From NCBI GenBank assembly GCA_045649415.1, contig JAZRPY010000012.1:1-38455 (forward strand): DNA of 38,455 bases. The letters run 5' to 3'. Shown piece after piece: positions 24,787-33,343 of this stretch. Position numbers and translations under genes: made by a program. The notes under the pieces are model-generated. The model did not search any database. It was not told the DNA's origin and worked only from the letters and a program-made list of their open reading frames with translations. This stretch comes from CAKSQL01 sp045649415. Lineage in GTDB: Bacteria > Bacillota > Clostridia > UBA1381. Numbering within the stretch: position 1 is the first letter of the stretch; every line of letters begins with the position of its first letter.

Positions 24787-25074
24787 TTATTCCTTTAATT
24801 TTATTCTTTCATAATCCAAAGACATTTTCTTAACAATTTCCTTTGTGTTATCCTCTGAGCCATAATCTATTACCAATATCTCAGATTTTGGATGTCTTTT
24901 CATTACATCTCTCAAAATTCCCTCAATGCTCTCCTGATGATTTTTAACACCAATCACAATGCAGGATGCACTACGATGATAGAATTTAAACTCCTCAGTT
25001 ACATATTTTATAGTGTATATTACACCAATCACACAAAAGATACAAATCAAACACAAAGCTACTGAATTCAGCAT
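24787..25074 (-). CDS. Small membrane protein with a partial GT2-like nucleotide-binding fold
   Basis: The 95-residue protein has one membrane segment (residues 3-23, SVALCLICIFCVIGVIYTI) and then a soluble part (CIVIGVKNHQESIEGILRDV, then SEILVIDYGSEDNTKEIVKK) that looks like the first beta-alpha-beta units of a family 2 glycosyltransferase, with the DxGSxDxT loop at about residues 70-77. A real GT2 is over 200 residues and needs the DxD metal site, which is missing. The gene ends cleanly at a stop followed by its own terminator, so it does not look broken. The function is unknown; it may bind a nucleotide or partner rather than catalyse. It lies upstream of gpr on the same strand, but a terminator separates the two. 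Confidence 0.65.
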   Translation of the reverse strand: MLNSVALCLICIFCVIGVIYTIKYVTEEFKFYHRSASCIVIGVKNHQESIEGILRDVMKRHPKSEILVIDYGSEDNTKEIVKKMSLDYERIKLKE

Positions 25075-25188
25075 ATTTTAATCCTCCTTATTTACTAAAA
25101 TATGATACTTTATGTGGATTTGTGAAAATTAACAATATTTTTCTCAAAACACGCTTTGGATTTGTATATGGAATAAACAGGTTTAGCA

Positions 25189-25217
25189 TTGACAAATCCG
25201 TCATTTTTCGATAAAAT
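25189..25217 (+). promoter_or_regulatory. Promoter of the aconitase-isocitrate dehydrogenase operon
   Basis: TTGACA (25189-25194), 17 bases, TAAAAT (25212-25217), about 38 bases from transcription start to ATG. Confidence 0.7.
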
Positions 25218-25261
25218 AAAGAGGTATGGATTTATACTTTAAATTTAAGGAGGACAATTAT

Positions 25262-27190
25262 ATGGGATTAACCTTAGCAGAAAAGATTTTATCCAGCCAT
25301 TTAGTTGAGGGTAAAATGATAAAGGGTGAGGAAATCGGTATTAAAATTGACCAGACTCTTACTCAGGATGCAACAGGCACAATGGCATATTTAGAATTTG
25401 AAGCAATGGGTGTGCCGAGAGTTAAAACCGAGCGTTCAGTTGCATACATAGACCATAACACTCTGCAAAATGGTTTTGAAAATGCTGACGACCATAGATT
25501 TATCGGCAGTATCTGTAAAAAACACGGGATTTATTTTTCTCGTCCGGGTAATGGAATTTGCCATCAAGTTCATTTGGAAAGATTTGGCGTTCCCGGAAAA
25601 ACTCTTATCGGCTCAGACAGTCACACACCAACAGGTGGTGGACTTGGTATGATTGCCATTGGTGCAGGTGGAATGGATGTTGCAGTTGCAATGGGTGGTG
25701 GCACATACTACATCACTTGTCCCAAAATAATTAAGGTAGAACTAAAGGGCAAGCTACAGCCCTGGGTTGCTGCCAAGGATGTTATATTAGAGGTATTAAA
25801 AAGACTATCTGTTAAGGGTGGCGTAGGAAAAATTGTTGAATACACAGGCGAGGGAGTTTTATCGCTCTCCGTTCCCGAAAGAGCAACAATCACCAATATG
25901 GGTGCAGAGCTTGGTGCAACAACCTCTATATTCCCATCAGACGAAGTAACAAGGGAATTCTTGAAGGCACAAAAAAGAGAAAACGACTATACACCATTAT
26001 CAGCAGATGAGGATGCAGAATATGATGAGGAGATAACAATTGATTTATCTTCATTGACTCCACTTGTTGCCTGTCCACACTCACCTGACAATATTAAATC
26101 TGCAAAGGAATTATCAGGACTTAAAATTGACCAGGTTTGTATCGGCTCATGCACAAACTCATCCTTGATGGATATGATGAAGGTGGCTCACATATTAAAA
26201 GGAAAAACTGTTCATCCTGATGTTTCCCTGTCAATTGCACCAGGTTCAAAACAGGTTTTGAATATGCTTGCAAAAAATGGAGCATTGTCCATTATGATTG
26301 AAGCAGGTGCAAGAATATTGGAAAGTGCTTGTGGTCCATGTATTGGTATGGGACAATCACCAAATTCCAAAGGAATATCACTAAGAACCTTCAATCGTAA
26401 CTTTGAAGGTCGTTCAGGAACAAAGGACGGACAAATTTATCTTGTTTCTCCTGAGCTTGCAGCAGCATCAGCAATCACAGGTGTCCTCACTGACCCAACA
26501 GATTTAGGAGATATGCCTGAATTTAGGATGCCTGAGTACTTTGATATAAATGATAATATGGTAGTAGCTCCCGTTCCTGCTGAGGATATGGACTCCGTGG
26601 AGGTTTTGAGAGGTCCAAACATAAAGCCATTCCCTGTAGCAGAGGCTATGAGTGAAACAATCACTGCAAAGTGTGGCTTGAAGGTTGGGGACAATATAAC
26701 CACTGACCATATAATGCCTGCAGGTGCAAAGATTTTACCACTTCGTTCAAACATTCCTGAGATTTCAAAGCACTGCTTCACCGTATGCGATACCCAATTC
26801 CCTGCCCGTGCATTAGAGCTTGGAAAGTCAATAATTGTGGGTGGTGCAAATTATGGACAAGGCTCGTCAAGAGAGCACGCAGCACTTGCTCCCCTTTATT
26901 TAGGTGTTAAGGCTGTTATTTCAAAGTCATTTGCAAGAATTCATATGGCAAACTTAGTAAATGCAGGAATTATTCCTATGACCTTTGAAAATGAAGCTGA
27001 TTATGATAAAATTGATTTATTGGATGAGTTGGAGCTTGAAAACATCAAAGAACAAATCAAAGCATCCGATCTAATCAAGGTGAATAACAAAACCAAGGGC
27101 TTCACCTTTAATGCAATTGTTAATTTATCCTCTCGCCAAAAGGAAATGCTATATGCGGGCGGATTGTTAAACTACACAAAAAATAATTGA
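25262..27190 (+). CDS. acn: Aconitate hydratase
   Basis: The 642-residue enzyme interconverts citrate and isocitrate with a [4Fe-4S] cluster. Cluster ligands appear in CIGSCTNSS and ESACGPCIGMG, with the swivel-domain motif GGANYGQGSSREHAALAP near the C-terminus. The length fits the shorter, mitochondrial-type form common in anaerobes rather than the 900-residue AcnA. I choose ATG 25262 (MGLTLAEK), since AAGGAGG lies at 25247-25253; the longer frame from 25226 has no ribosome site. The next gene for isocitrate dehydrogenase is 16 bases away, so the two give the oxidative branch toward 2-oxoglutarate and glutamate. No citrate synthase is next to them. Confidence 0.95.
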   Translation: MGLTLAEKILSSHLVEGKMIKGEEIGIKIDQTLTQDATGTMAYLEFEAMGVPRVKTERSVAYIDHNTLQNGFENADDHRFIGSICKKHGIYFSRPGNGICHQVHLERFGVPGKTLIGSDSHTPTGGGLGMIAIGAGGMDVAVAMGGGTYYITCPKIIKVELKGKLQPWVAAKDVILEVLKRLSVKGGVGKIVEYTGEGVLSLSVPERATITNMGAELGATTSIFPSDEVTREFLKAQKRENDYTPLSADEDAEYDEEITIDLSSLTPLVACPHSPDNIKSAKELSGLKIDQVCIGSCTNSSLMDMMKVAHILKGKTVHPDVSLSIAPGSKQVLNMLAKNGALSIMIEAGARILESACGPCIGMGQSPNSKGISLRTFNRNFEGRSGTKDGQIYLVSPELAAASAITGVLTDPTDLGDMPEFRMPEYFDINDNMVVAPVPAEDMDSVEVLRGPNIKPFPVAEAMSETITAKCGLKVGDNITTDHIMPAGAKILPLRSNIPEISKHCFTVCDTQFPARALELGKSIIVGGANYGQGSSREHAALAPLYLGVKAVISKSFARIHMANLVNAGIIPMTFENEADYDKIDLLDELELENIKEQIKASDLIKVNNKTKGFTFNAIVNLSSRQKEMLYAGGLLNYTKNN

Positions 27191-27206
27191 TATGGAGGAA
27201 TTAAAA

Positions 27207-28373
27207 ATGGCTTATGATAAGGATATCCAATCAGCAGTTGAAAAATTTGCCGCTGTATTGGAGGAACAAAAGAAGAGAATTGAAAAAATGAAGACCGAAA
27301 AAGATTTTGTTGATTTCAAAAATTTAGACAAAATTATAATTGGTGTATGTGGTGGTGACGGAATAGGTCCTGCAATCACCCACGAAGCACATAGAATTTT
27401 AGAGTTTTTATTAGCTGATGAGGTTGCTGATAAGAAGGTAGAATTCAAGGTTATTGACGGACTAACAATTGAAAACAGAGTTGCTGCAAACAAGGCAATT
27501 CCTGATGATGTTTTAGAACAGTTGAAAGAATGTCATGTTATATTAAAAGGCCCAACAACCACCCCAAGAGCGGGTGATCCATGGCCAAACATTGAAAGTG
27601 CCAATGTTGCAATGAGAAAGGAGCTCGACCTGTTTGCAAATGTAAGACCTGTTAAGGTTCCCGAACAGGGTATTGACTGGACCTTCTATCGTGAAAACAC
27701 AGAGGGTGGATATGCAGTAGGCTCAAAGGGTGTGAATGTGAATGACGACTTAGCAGTTGATTTCACAGTTACAACTCAGGACGGCTCAGAAAGAATTGCA
27801 AGAGCTGCATTTGAATATGCTAAAAAGAATGGTAAAACAAGAGTTACTTGTGTAACAAAAGCAAATGTAATCAAAACAACAGACGGAAAGTTTTTAAAGA
27901 CCTGTCAGGAGATTGCAAAGGAATATCCTGAAATCGAATTTGATGACTGGTATATCGATATTATGACCGCAAAGCTTGTTGACCCGAAAAGAAGAACTCA
28001 ATTCCAGGTTGTTGTTCTCCCTAACCTATATGGTGATATCATCACAGACGAAGCTGCCGAGTTCCAAGGTGGCGTAGGTACTGCAGGCAGTGCGAATATT
28101 GGTAAAAGATATGCAATGTTTGAAGCAATTCACGGAAGTGCACCAAGAATGGTTTTAGAAAATCGTGACCAATATGCTGACCCTTGTTCAATAATCCGTG
28201 CAGGTGTTATGCTATTATCTCATATTGGTTATCAGGAGCAGGCTGATAAGCTTGAAAAGGCACTTGACAAGTGTATGTATGAAGAAAAGAAGCTAACTAT
28301 CACAGGTCGTGACACAGGCTGCACAGGCGCAGAATTTGCCGACTATGTAATGGATACTATCAAGGCTATGTAA
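27207..28373 (+). CDS. icd: Isocitrate dehydrogenase (NAD-type, isopropylmalate dehydrogenase superfamily)
   Basis: The 388-residue protein is a decarboxylating dehydrogenase. It has IIIGVCGGDGIGPAITHEA near the N-terminus, the substrate-binding segment with NVRPVKVPEQGIDWTFYRENTEGGY (here in two parts: NVRPV and RENTEGGY), VTKANVIKTTDGKF, and AIHGSAPRMV with the cofactor-binding region following. Isocitrate rather than isopropylmalate is chosen because it directly follows aconitase and no leu genes are present. An extra charged N-terminal helix (about residues 5-40) precedes the fold. The start ATG 27207 has GGAGG at 27194-27198; the in-frame ATG at 27192 overlaps that site. Cofactor specificity is inferred. 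Confidence 0.9.
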   Translation: MAYDKDIQSAVEKFAAVLEEQKKRIEKMKTEKDFVDFKNLDKIIIGVCGGDGIGPAITHEAHRILEFLLADEVADKKVEFKVIDGLTIENRVAANKAIPDDVLEQLKECHVILKGPTTTPRAGDPWPNIESANVAMRKELDLFANVRPVKVPEQGIDWTFYRENTEGGYAVGSKGVNVNDDLAVDFTVTTQDGSERIARAAFEYAKKNGKTRVTCVTKANVIKTTDGKFLKTCQEIAKEYPEIEFDDWYIDIMTAKLVDPKRRTQFQVVVLPNLYGDIITDEAAEFQGGVGTAGSANIGKRYAMFEAIHGSAPRMVLENRDQYADPCSIIRAGVMLLSHIGYQEQADKLEKALDKCMYEEKKLTITGRDTGCTGAEFADYVMDTIKAM

Positions 28374-28383
28374 TTAAATAAAA

Positions 28384-28418
28384 AATGAAAGGATAATTTT
28401 ATCCTTTCATTTTTTTAT
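28384..28418. terminator. Bidirectional terminator between icd and pflA
   Basis: AATGAAAGGATAA (28384-28396) pairs with TTATCCTTTCATT (28399-28411), followed by T bases. It overlaps the end of pflA on the minus strand. Confidence 0.8.
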
Positions 28419-29115
28419 TGACATATTCTATAAGCTCATTTTTCTTATCAACATCAAGTGCTGACACATTCTTTAAAGGATTTTCTATTTTAAGATTGTC
28501 ATATTTAAAAAATCCCATTGTGTGAAAGCCCAAAAGCTCATACTTTTTAACACAAGAAACATCTTTGACTATATCAATATACTTATCCATAATCTCAAAG
28601 CTATCATTTATATCCGGAACAACCACAGTTCTAATTATAGTTTTTATGCCATTATCATTTAAAAACTCCAATGTTTTTATAACATTTTCAAAACTACCAC
28701 CTGTGTATTTTTTATAGCTTTCGCTATCCCAGAACTTTAAATCAAGCAAGATTTCCTGTGCATTTTTCAGTACATATTTTATGTCATCATTCAAGGGTAA
28801 ATTCCCTGATGTGTCTATCACATACTTGATATTTTCTGACTGTAATAATGGCACTGTCTTTTTTATAAACTCTGCCTGTAATAATGGCTCACCACCTGAA
28901 AAGGTGACACCACCATTATCTGCAAAATACAGCTTATATCTTATAACCTTTTTTATAAGCTCCTCAGGAGTGAATTTACCCCCATCCTTATTCCAGGTAT
29001 CAGGATTGTGACAATAAACACATCTTAAATTACAACCCTGCATAAATATTGCATATCTTACGCCTTCACCATCTACTGCTGCAAGACTTTCAAAAGAGTG
29101 AATATATCCTTCCAT
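28399..29115 (-). CDS. pflA: Pyruvate formate-lyase activating enzyme
   Basis: The 238-residue radical SAM enzyme installs the glycyl radical on pyruvate formate-lyase. The cluster motif CX3CX2C is in MQGCNLRCVYCHNPDTW (about residues 26-42), followed by the SAM-binding GGVTFSGGEPLLQ and DTSGNLP. Length is normal. It lies 16 bases after pflB and is the last gene of that unit, ending in the terminator shared with icd. As an oxygen-sensitive partner it should be made with pflB. Confidence 0.96.
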   Translation of the reverse strand: MEGYIHSFESLAAVDGEGVRYAIFMQGCNLRCVYCHNPDTWNKDGGKFTPEELIKKVIRYKLYFADNGGVTFSGGEPLLQAEFIKKTVPLLQSENIKYVIDTSGNLPLNDDIKYVLKNAQEILLDLKFWDSESYKKYTGGSFENVIKTLEFLNDNGIKTIIRTVVVPDINDSFEIMDKYIDIVKDVSCVKKYELLGFHTMGFFKYDNLKIENPLKNVSALDVDKKNELIEYVNKKMKG

Positions 29116-29131
29116 ATTCCACCTCTTATAC

Positions 29132-31363
29132 TTATATTTTCTCGTGGAAGGTTCTTGAAATTACCTCTAATTGCTTGTCCTTTGTAAGCTTATTAAAATT
29201 AACTGCATATCCACTTACTCTTATAGTCAATGACGGATATAGAGTTGGATCATTCATTGCATCAATAAGCTTCTGTCTATTAAGAACATTAACATTTAAA
29301 TGATGTGCGTTCTGAATGAAATATCCATCAAGGATAGTAACAAGCTTTTGTACTCTGTCAGCATCATCTATACCAAGTGCATTAGGTGTGATAGAGAAGG
29401 TGTTTGAAATTCCGTCACGGCAACAATCATAGCTGATTTTTGCTACAGAGTTTAAGGACGCTAATGCACCCTCCTTGTCACGACCATGCATTGGATTTGC
29501 CCCAGGTGCAAATGCCTCTCCTGCCTTTCTTCCGTCAGGAGTTGTACCCGTTTTTCGTCCGTACATAACATTTGAGGTGATAGTTAAAATTGAAAGGGTA
29601 TGAACTGCATTTCTATATGCCTTGGTTTTACAAAGCTCAGAATAGAAAAACTCAGTAATCCACTTTGCAATATTATCAACTCTGTCATCATCATTGCCAT
29701 ACTTAGGGAAATCACCCTCAGTTTTATAGTCAACGATAATTCCATTTTCATTTTTAATTGGTGTAACCTTTGCATATTTGATTGCACTCAAGCTATCTGC
29801 CAACACACTCAATCCACTCACACCAAAAGCCATCAATCTTTCAGGCTCAGGGTCATGGAGGGACATCATAAGTCTTTCATATGCATATTTATCGTGCATA
29901 TAATGGATAACATTCATTGTGTTAACATACAATTTTGCCATCCATGAGGTATAGAACTTAAAGGATTCCAAAACCTCATCATAATTTAAGACCTCTTCCT
30001 TAAATGGTTCTCTCTCAGGTGCAATCTGCTCCCCATTGATCTCCTCTTTACCACCATTCAATGCCATCAATAATACCTTTGCAAGATTACATCTTGCTCC
30101 AAAGAATTGCATCTGTTTACCTGTCTTCATAGCAGAAACACAACAAGCAATTGAATAGTCGTCACCATAATCTTTTCTCATGACATCGTCATTCTCATAT
30201 TGAATAGAGTCTGTGTCAATTGAAACCTTAGCACAGAATTTCTTAAACTCACGAGGTAATTTTTGTGACCACAAAATAGTAATATTAGGCTCTGCACTCG
30301 GTCCTAAGTTATATAGTGTCTGCAAGAAACGATAACAGGTTTTTGTAACCATTGGTCTTTCGTCATCACACATACCTGCTAAACAACAGGTAACCCACAC
30401 AGGATCTCCTGCAAAAATCTCATTATAATCAGGAGTACGCAAATGTCTTACAAGTCTGAGCTTTAATACTAAATCATCAATTAACTCCTGTGCCTCAAGC
30501 TCAGTGATTGCATTTTCTTCTAAATCTCTTTGAATATATATATCAAGAAATGTTGAAATTCTGCCTATTGAGTTTGCAGCACCATTCTGCTCCTTAACTG
30601 CACCAAGATAACCAAAATATAGCCATTGAATTGCTTCTTTTGCATTATTGGCAGGTCTTGAAATATCGCACCCGTATTCCGATGCCATAATCTTGAGTTC
30701 CTTCATAAAGTCGAGCTGTCTTTCCAAATCCTCAATAAGACGAATTGTTTCATCATCAAAGTCGCATCTTTCAGAAACCCTCTTTTTATCAAGTTCTCTT
30801 TTCTCAATCAAAAAATCCATTCCATAAAGAGCAACTCTTCTGTAGTCACCAATTATTCTGCCACGAGCATACGCATCAGGAAGACCTGTTAAAATACCTG
30901 CATGGCGGGCTTTTTTCATAGTATCGGTATAAACTCTGAATACACCTGTGTTATGAGTGGTACGATATTTGAATTGATTTTTTACATTTTCACCAAGCTC
31001 ATATCCATATGCCTTACAAGCAGTTACAACATTTCTATAACCTGCAAATGGATTAACTGAACGCTTTAGTGGCTCATCGGTTTGCAAGCCTAAAATTATA
31101 TCCTTTCCCTCGATTATATAACCTGGCTTATAAGTTAAAATTGATGACACATTATCTGAATCAACCTTTAAAACTCCACCATTTTTATTTTCAGCAATTA
31201 AAAGCTCATCCACTCTTTTTTTAACAACATCTGTTCTCTCGGTTGTACCCTCAAGAAAAGATTCATCACCAAGATATGGAGTATAGTTCTTTCTTATAAA
31301 ATCATTAAGGTTAACATCTTCTGTCCAGTCACCCTTTATAAAGCCTCTCCAAGCCTCTGTCAT
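29132..31363 (-). CDS. pflB: Pyruvate formate-lyase (formate acetyltransferase)
   Basis: The 743-residue enzyme converts pyruvate and CoA to acetyl-CoA and formate. It has the adjacent active-site cysteines in SIACCVSAMKTG (about residues 405-415) and the glycyl-radical site RVSGYAVNF close to the C-terminus (LTIRVSGYA). The lack of glycerol or choline dehydratase features and the pflA neighbour make it true Pfl. The start is ATG 31363 (MTEAWRGF), with AAAGGAGAG immediately upstream; a longer frame starting with TTG at 31381 would cover the ribosome site. A strong promoter with flanking inverted repeats (31405-31457) precedes it, suggesting redox or anaerobic control. Confidence 0.96.
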   Translation of the reverse strand: MTEAWRGFIKGDWTEDVNLNDFIRKNYTPYLGDESFLEGTTERTDVVKKRVDELLIAENKNGGVLKVDSDNVSSILTYKPGYIIEGKDIILGLQTDEPLKRSVNPFAGYRNVVTACKAYGYELGENVKNQFKYRTTHNTGVFRVYTDTMKKARHAGILTGLPDAYARGRIIGDYRRVALYGMDFLIEKRELDKKRVSERCDFDDETIRLIEDLERQLDFMKELKIMASEYGCDISRPANNAKEAIQWLYFGYLGAVKEQNGAANSIGRISTFLDIYIQRDLEENAITELEAQELIDDLVLKLRLVRHLRTPDYNEIFAGDPVWVTCCLAGMCDDERPMVTKTCYRFLQTLYNLGPSAEPNITILWSQKLPREFKKFCAKVSIDTDSIQYENDDVMRKDYGDDYSIACCVSAMKTGKQMQFFGARCNLAKVLLMALNGGKEEINGEQIAPEREPFKEEVLNYDEVLESFKFYTSWMAKLYVNTMNVIHYMHDKYAYERLMMSLHDPEPERLMAFGVSGLSVLADSLSAIKYAKVTPIKNENGIIVDYKTEGDFPKYGNDDDRVDNIAKWITEFFYSELCKTKAYRNAVHTLSILTITSNVMYGRKTGTTPDGRKAGEAFAPGANPMHGRDKEGALASLNSVAKISYDCCRDGISNTFSITPNALGIDDADRVQKLVTILDGYFIQNAHHLNVNVLNRQKLIDAMNDPTLYPSLTIRVSGYAVNFNKLTKDKQLEVISRTFHEKI

Positions 31364-31404
31364 ATGTATCTCTCCTTTCAAAATATCTCAAACACAAGAT
31401 ATTG

Positions 31405-31457
31405 TATTGACAAATTTTCACTTACAATTGTACACTACATATTGTGTATTGTCAATA
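31405..31457 (-). promoter_or_regulatory. pflB promoter with perfect inverted repeat
   Basis: On the minus strand TTGACA (31455-31450), 17 bases and TACAAT (31432-31427) form the promoter. A perfect 9-bp inverted repeat brackets it: TATTGACAA (plus 31405-31413) and TTGTCAATA (31449-31457). Inside lie the palindrome TACAATTGTA (31423-31432) and a weaker TACAC/GTGTA dyad (31431-31448). The last shares the 11-mer CATATTGTGTA (31438-31448) with the dyad at 32491-32520. Confidence 0.65.
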
Positions 31458-31532
31458 CTATTTTTGTAAAAGGATACAAAATATATAATTTCTTGACATA
31501 TAACTGTAATATTATGTGAAACTTTCATATAT

Positions 31533-32423
31533 TTACTCACCAAAAAATTCAGGAATAAAGCTCTCACCAACTGCTCCACCCTCCTGAATAAAGGCATTTT
31601 CAACGCCAATATTTATGGCATAGTCAATAACATCATCATATTCCTTTTTGGAAACTGTCCTATTTAGTTCAGGAAATTTTCCAACCCACTCCAACGGAGT
31701 ATATTGATTCATAATACTTATAAATATCTTGTCATTATACTTATTAAATAGATACTCTATTATTTTTTTAGATTCATCTTTTAGTCCTGGCAGCATTAAG
31801 TGTCTTACAATCACACCCCTTGTCATAATGCCATTATCATTAAATTGGCATTTCCCTGTTTGCCTCACCATTTCATCAATTGCATCTTTGGCTACCTCAA
31901 CATAATCCTTGCAAGAAGAATATTTAATAGCATACTTATTATCAATATATTTAAAATCAGGAAGATAGATATCAATTAAGCCATCAAGCTCCTTCAAAGC
32001 CTCTATCAATTCATATCCACCCGAATTATATACAACAGGGATATTCAATCCCTCTTTTTTGGCAAGCAATAACCCTTTTTTAATCTGTGGAGTAAAGTGA
32101 GTTGGAGTAACAAGATTTATATTGTTGGCACCCTCCTCCTGAAGCTTTATAAAAATATCCTTTAATTGTTCTATCGAAATAATTTCTCCTTGATACTCTT
32201 TGCTTATTTTATAGTTCTGGCAATATACACATCTTAAGTTGCAGCCTGAGAAAAAAACTGTTCCTGAGCCTTCCTTTCCAGAGATACAAGGCTCTTCCCA
32301 AAAATGCAAAGCAGCTCTTGCAATTTTTATATCCTTTGTCATGCCACATATGCCCGTTTTGTTATTCTCCCTGTCTATCTCACAATTTCTTGGACATATA
32401 TTGCACCCATTCATAGTTATCAT
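31533..32423 (-). CDS. Radical SAM protein, PflX/COG1313 type
   Basis: The 296-residue protein has an N-terminal cysteine pattern (GCNICPRNCEIDRENNKTG followed by ICGM, four cysteines) and the radical SAM motif CX3CX2C in GCNLRCVYCQNY (about residues 59-70). The order matches the PflX group of proteins resembling glycyl-radical activases; their substrate is not established. LVTPTHFTPQI and DIYLPDFKYIDNKYA are typical of the group. The position upstream of pflB-pflA, on the same strand, and the shared 11-mer in the two control regions suggest a role linked to anaerobic pyruvate metabolism, but it may act on something else. The start ATG 32423 has AGGGGAA about eight bases before. Confidence 0.85.
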   Translation of the reverse strand: MITMNGCNICPRNCEIDRENNKTGICGMTKDIKIARAALHFWEEPCISGKEGSGTVFFSGCNLRCVYCQNYKISKEYQGEIISIEQLKDIFIKLQEEGANNINLVTPTHFTPQIKKGLLLAKKEGLNIPVVYNSGGYELIEALKELDGLIDIYLPDFKYIDNKYAIKYSSCKDYVEVAKDAIDEMVRQTGKCQFNDNGIMTRGVIVRHLMLPGLKDESKKIIEYLFNKYNDKIFISIMNQYTPLEWVGKFPELNRTVSKKEYDDVIDYAINIGVENAFIQEGGAVGESFIPEFFGE

Positions 32424-32452
32424 AAATTTTTCCCCTGAATTTTTAAAATTTA

Positions 32453-32520
32453 AGTATAATATAAAATAAAATTACACATACTTATTTTTGTAGTACACAA
32501 GGGACGCATATTGTGTACTA
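32453..32520 (-). promoter_or_regulatory. Dyad operator and weak promoter of the PflX-like gene
   Basis: A perfect 10-bp inverted repeat TAGTACACAA (32491-32500) and TTGTGTACTA (32511-32520) with a 10-base centre lies upstream of a -10 like TATACT (32458-32453) that has no good -35. The dyad centre is about 60 bases before the presumed start, the class I activator distance of CRP/FNR-type regulators. Confidence 0.5.
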
Positions 32521-32550
32521 TCATATACCCTTTTATCATATATACCACCG

Positions 32551-32596
32551 AAAAAGGAGCATCTGCAATACTTATTTTGCCGATGCTTCTTTTTTA
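32551..32596 (-). terminator. Terminator after the sigma-factor gene
   Basis: GGAGCATCTGCAA (32556-32568) pairs, with mismatches, with TTGCCGATGCTTCT (32577-32590). On the minus strand it is followed by a T-run at 32555-32551; it overlaps the stop of the sigma gene. Confidence 0.7.
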
Positions 32597-33328
32597 CTTA
32601 AAATACATTCTGTTAAGCTTTTTTAAAAGTGCTCTTTCAAATCGGGACACATACATTTGCGATGTTCCCCATTTCTTTGCAATCTCATCCTGAGTTTTTT
32701 CCTTATAATAACGAAGCCTTATAAAATCCTTTTCCTCCTCGGTCATCTTATCCATACAATATGTTATGAAATCATTTTCCTCTATCATCAATATTTCATT
32801 ATCTTCCGAGCCGATTGTGTTTGCAAGCACCATTGGTCCATCTGCATACGCCTCGTCCTCTAGCGACTTAATAAAGGATTTATCCCCGATTTCATATGCT
32901 CTCATAATTGTTTTTTCAGGGATATTTAATATTCTTGCTATTTCCTTTGGAGTTCTTTGTGCTCCGTCAGAAGCTCTTCTTATGCACTCTGCCTTATAAA
33001 AAATTTCATAAAGAGTTCTCGGTATTCTTATAAAGTTTCCCTTATCCCTGAAATATTTTCTAATCTCTCCTAAAACTGTGGGAGTTGCAAAGGTTGCGAA
33101 TTGTACCCCTCTTTCGGGGTCAAACCTTTCTATTGCATACATAACTCCCATACAAGCCACCTGATATATATCATCATATTCAATTCCGGAATTTATAAAT
33201 TTTCGGGACAAAATCTGAGCAATGTATATATAATTATTCATAAGCTCATCCCTTATTTTTTTGTCCTTGGTTTTTTTATATTCACAGAAAAGCTCGTATT
33301 CAGTGGTTGGTTGTTTTGCTATAGCCAC
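32594..33328 (-). CDS. RNA polymerase sigma factor, SigB/SigF/SigG-like group
   Basis: The 244-residue protein has sigma-70 region 2 (DIYQVACMGVMYAIERFDPERG and FATFATPTVLGEIRKYFRDK, here as neighbouring segments), region 3 (RTPKEIARILNIPEKTIM) and region 4 (TQDEIAKKWGTSQMYVSRFERALL). The TPTVLGEIRKYFRDK pattern marks the SigB/SigF/SigG branch of group 3. It is not clearly SigF or SigG: no spoIIAA-spoIIAB or spoIIG neighbours, and the region 2/3 sequences differ from canonical SigG. The start is probably GTG 33328, six bases after a perfect AGAGGTG; GTG 33337 would overlap this site. It follows a membrane-protein gene by 15 bases, and a sigma factor paired with a membrane protein suggests an envelope or stress signal, which is inference. 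Confidence 0.85.
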   Translation of the reverse strand: MAIAKQPTTEYELFCEYKKTKDKKIRDELMNNYIYIAQILSRKFINSGIEYDDIYQVACMGVMYAIERFDPERGVQFATFATPTVLGEIRKYFRDKGNFIRIPRTLYEIFYKAECIRRASDGAQRTPKEIARILNIPEKTIMRAYEIGDKSFIKSLEDEAYADGPMVLANTIGSEDNEILMIEENDFITYCMDKMTEEEKDFIRLRYYKEKTQDEIAKKWGTSQMYVSRFERALLKKLNRMYFK

Positions 33329-33343
33329 CACATACACCTCTTT

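Noticed and set aside
25262..27190. 3-isopropylmalate dehydratase or homoaconitase
   Set aside because: Those are usually split into large and small subunits; here cluster and swivel domains are fused in one 642-residue chain.
27207..28373. 3-isopropylmalate dehydrogenase (leuB)
   Set aside because: Direct coupling to aconitase and absence of leu genes favour isocitrate dehydrogenase.
32594..33328. Naming the sigma factor sigF or sigG
   Set aside because: The branch is right, but no spoIIA or spoIIG neighbours exist and the sequence differs from canonical SigG, so only the group is given.
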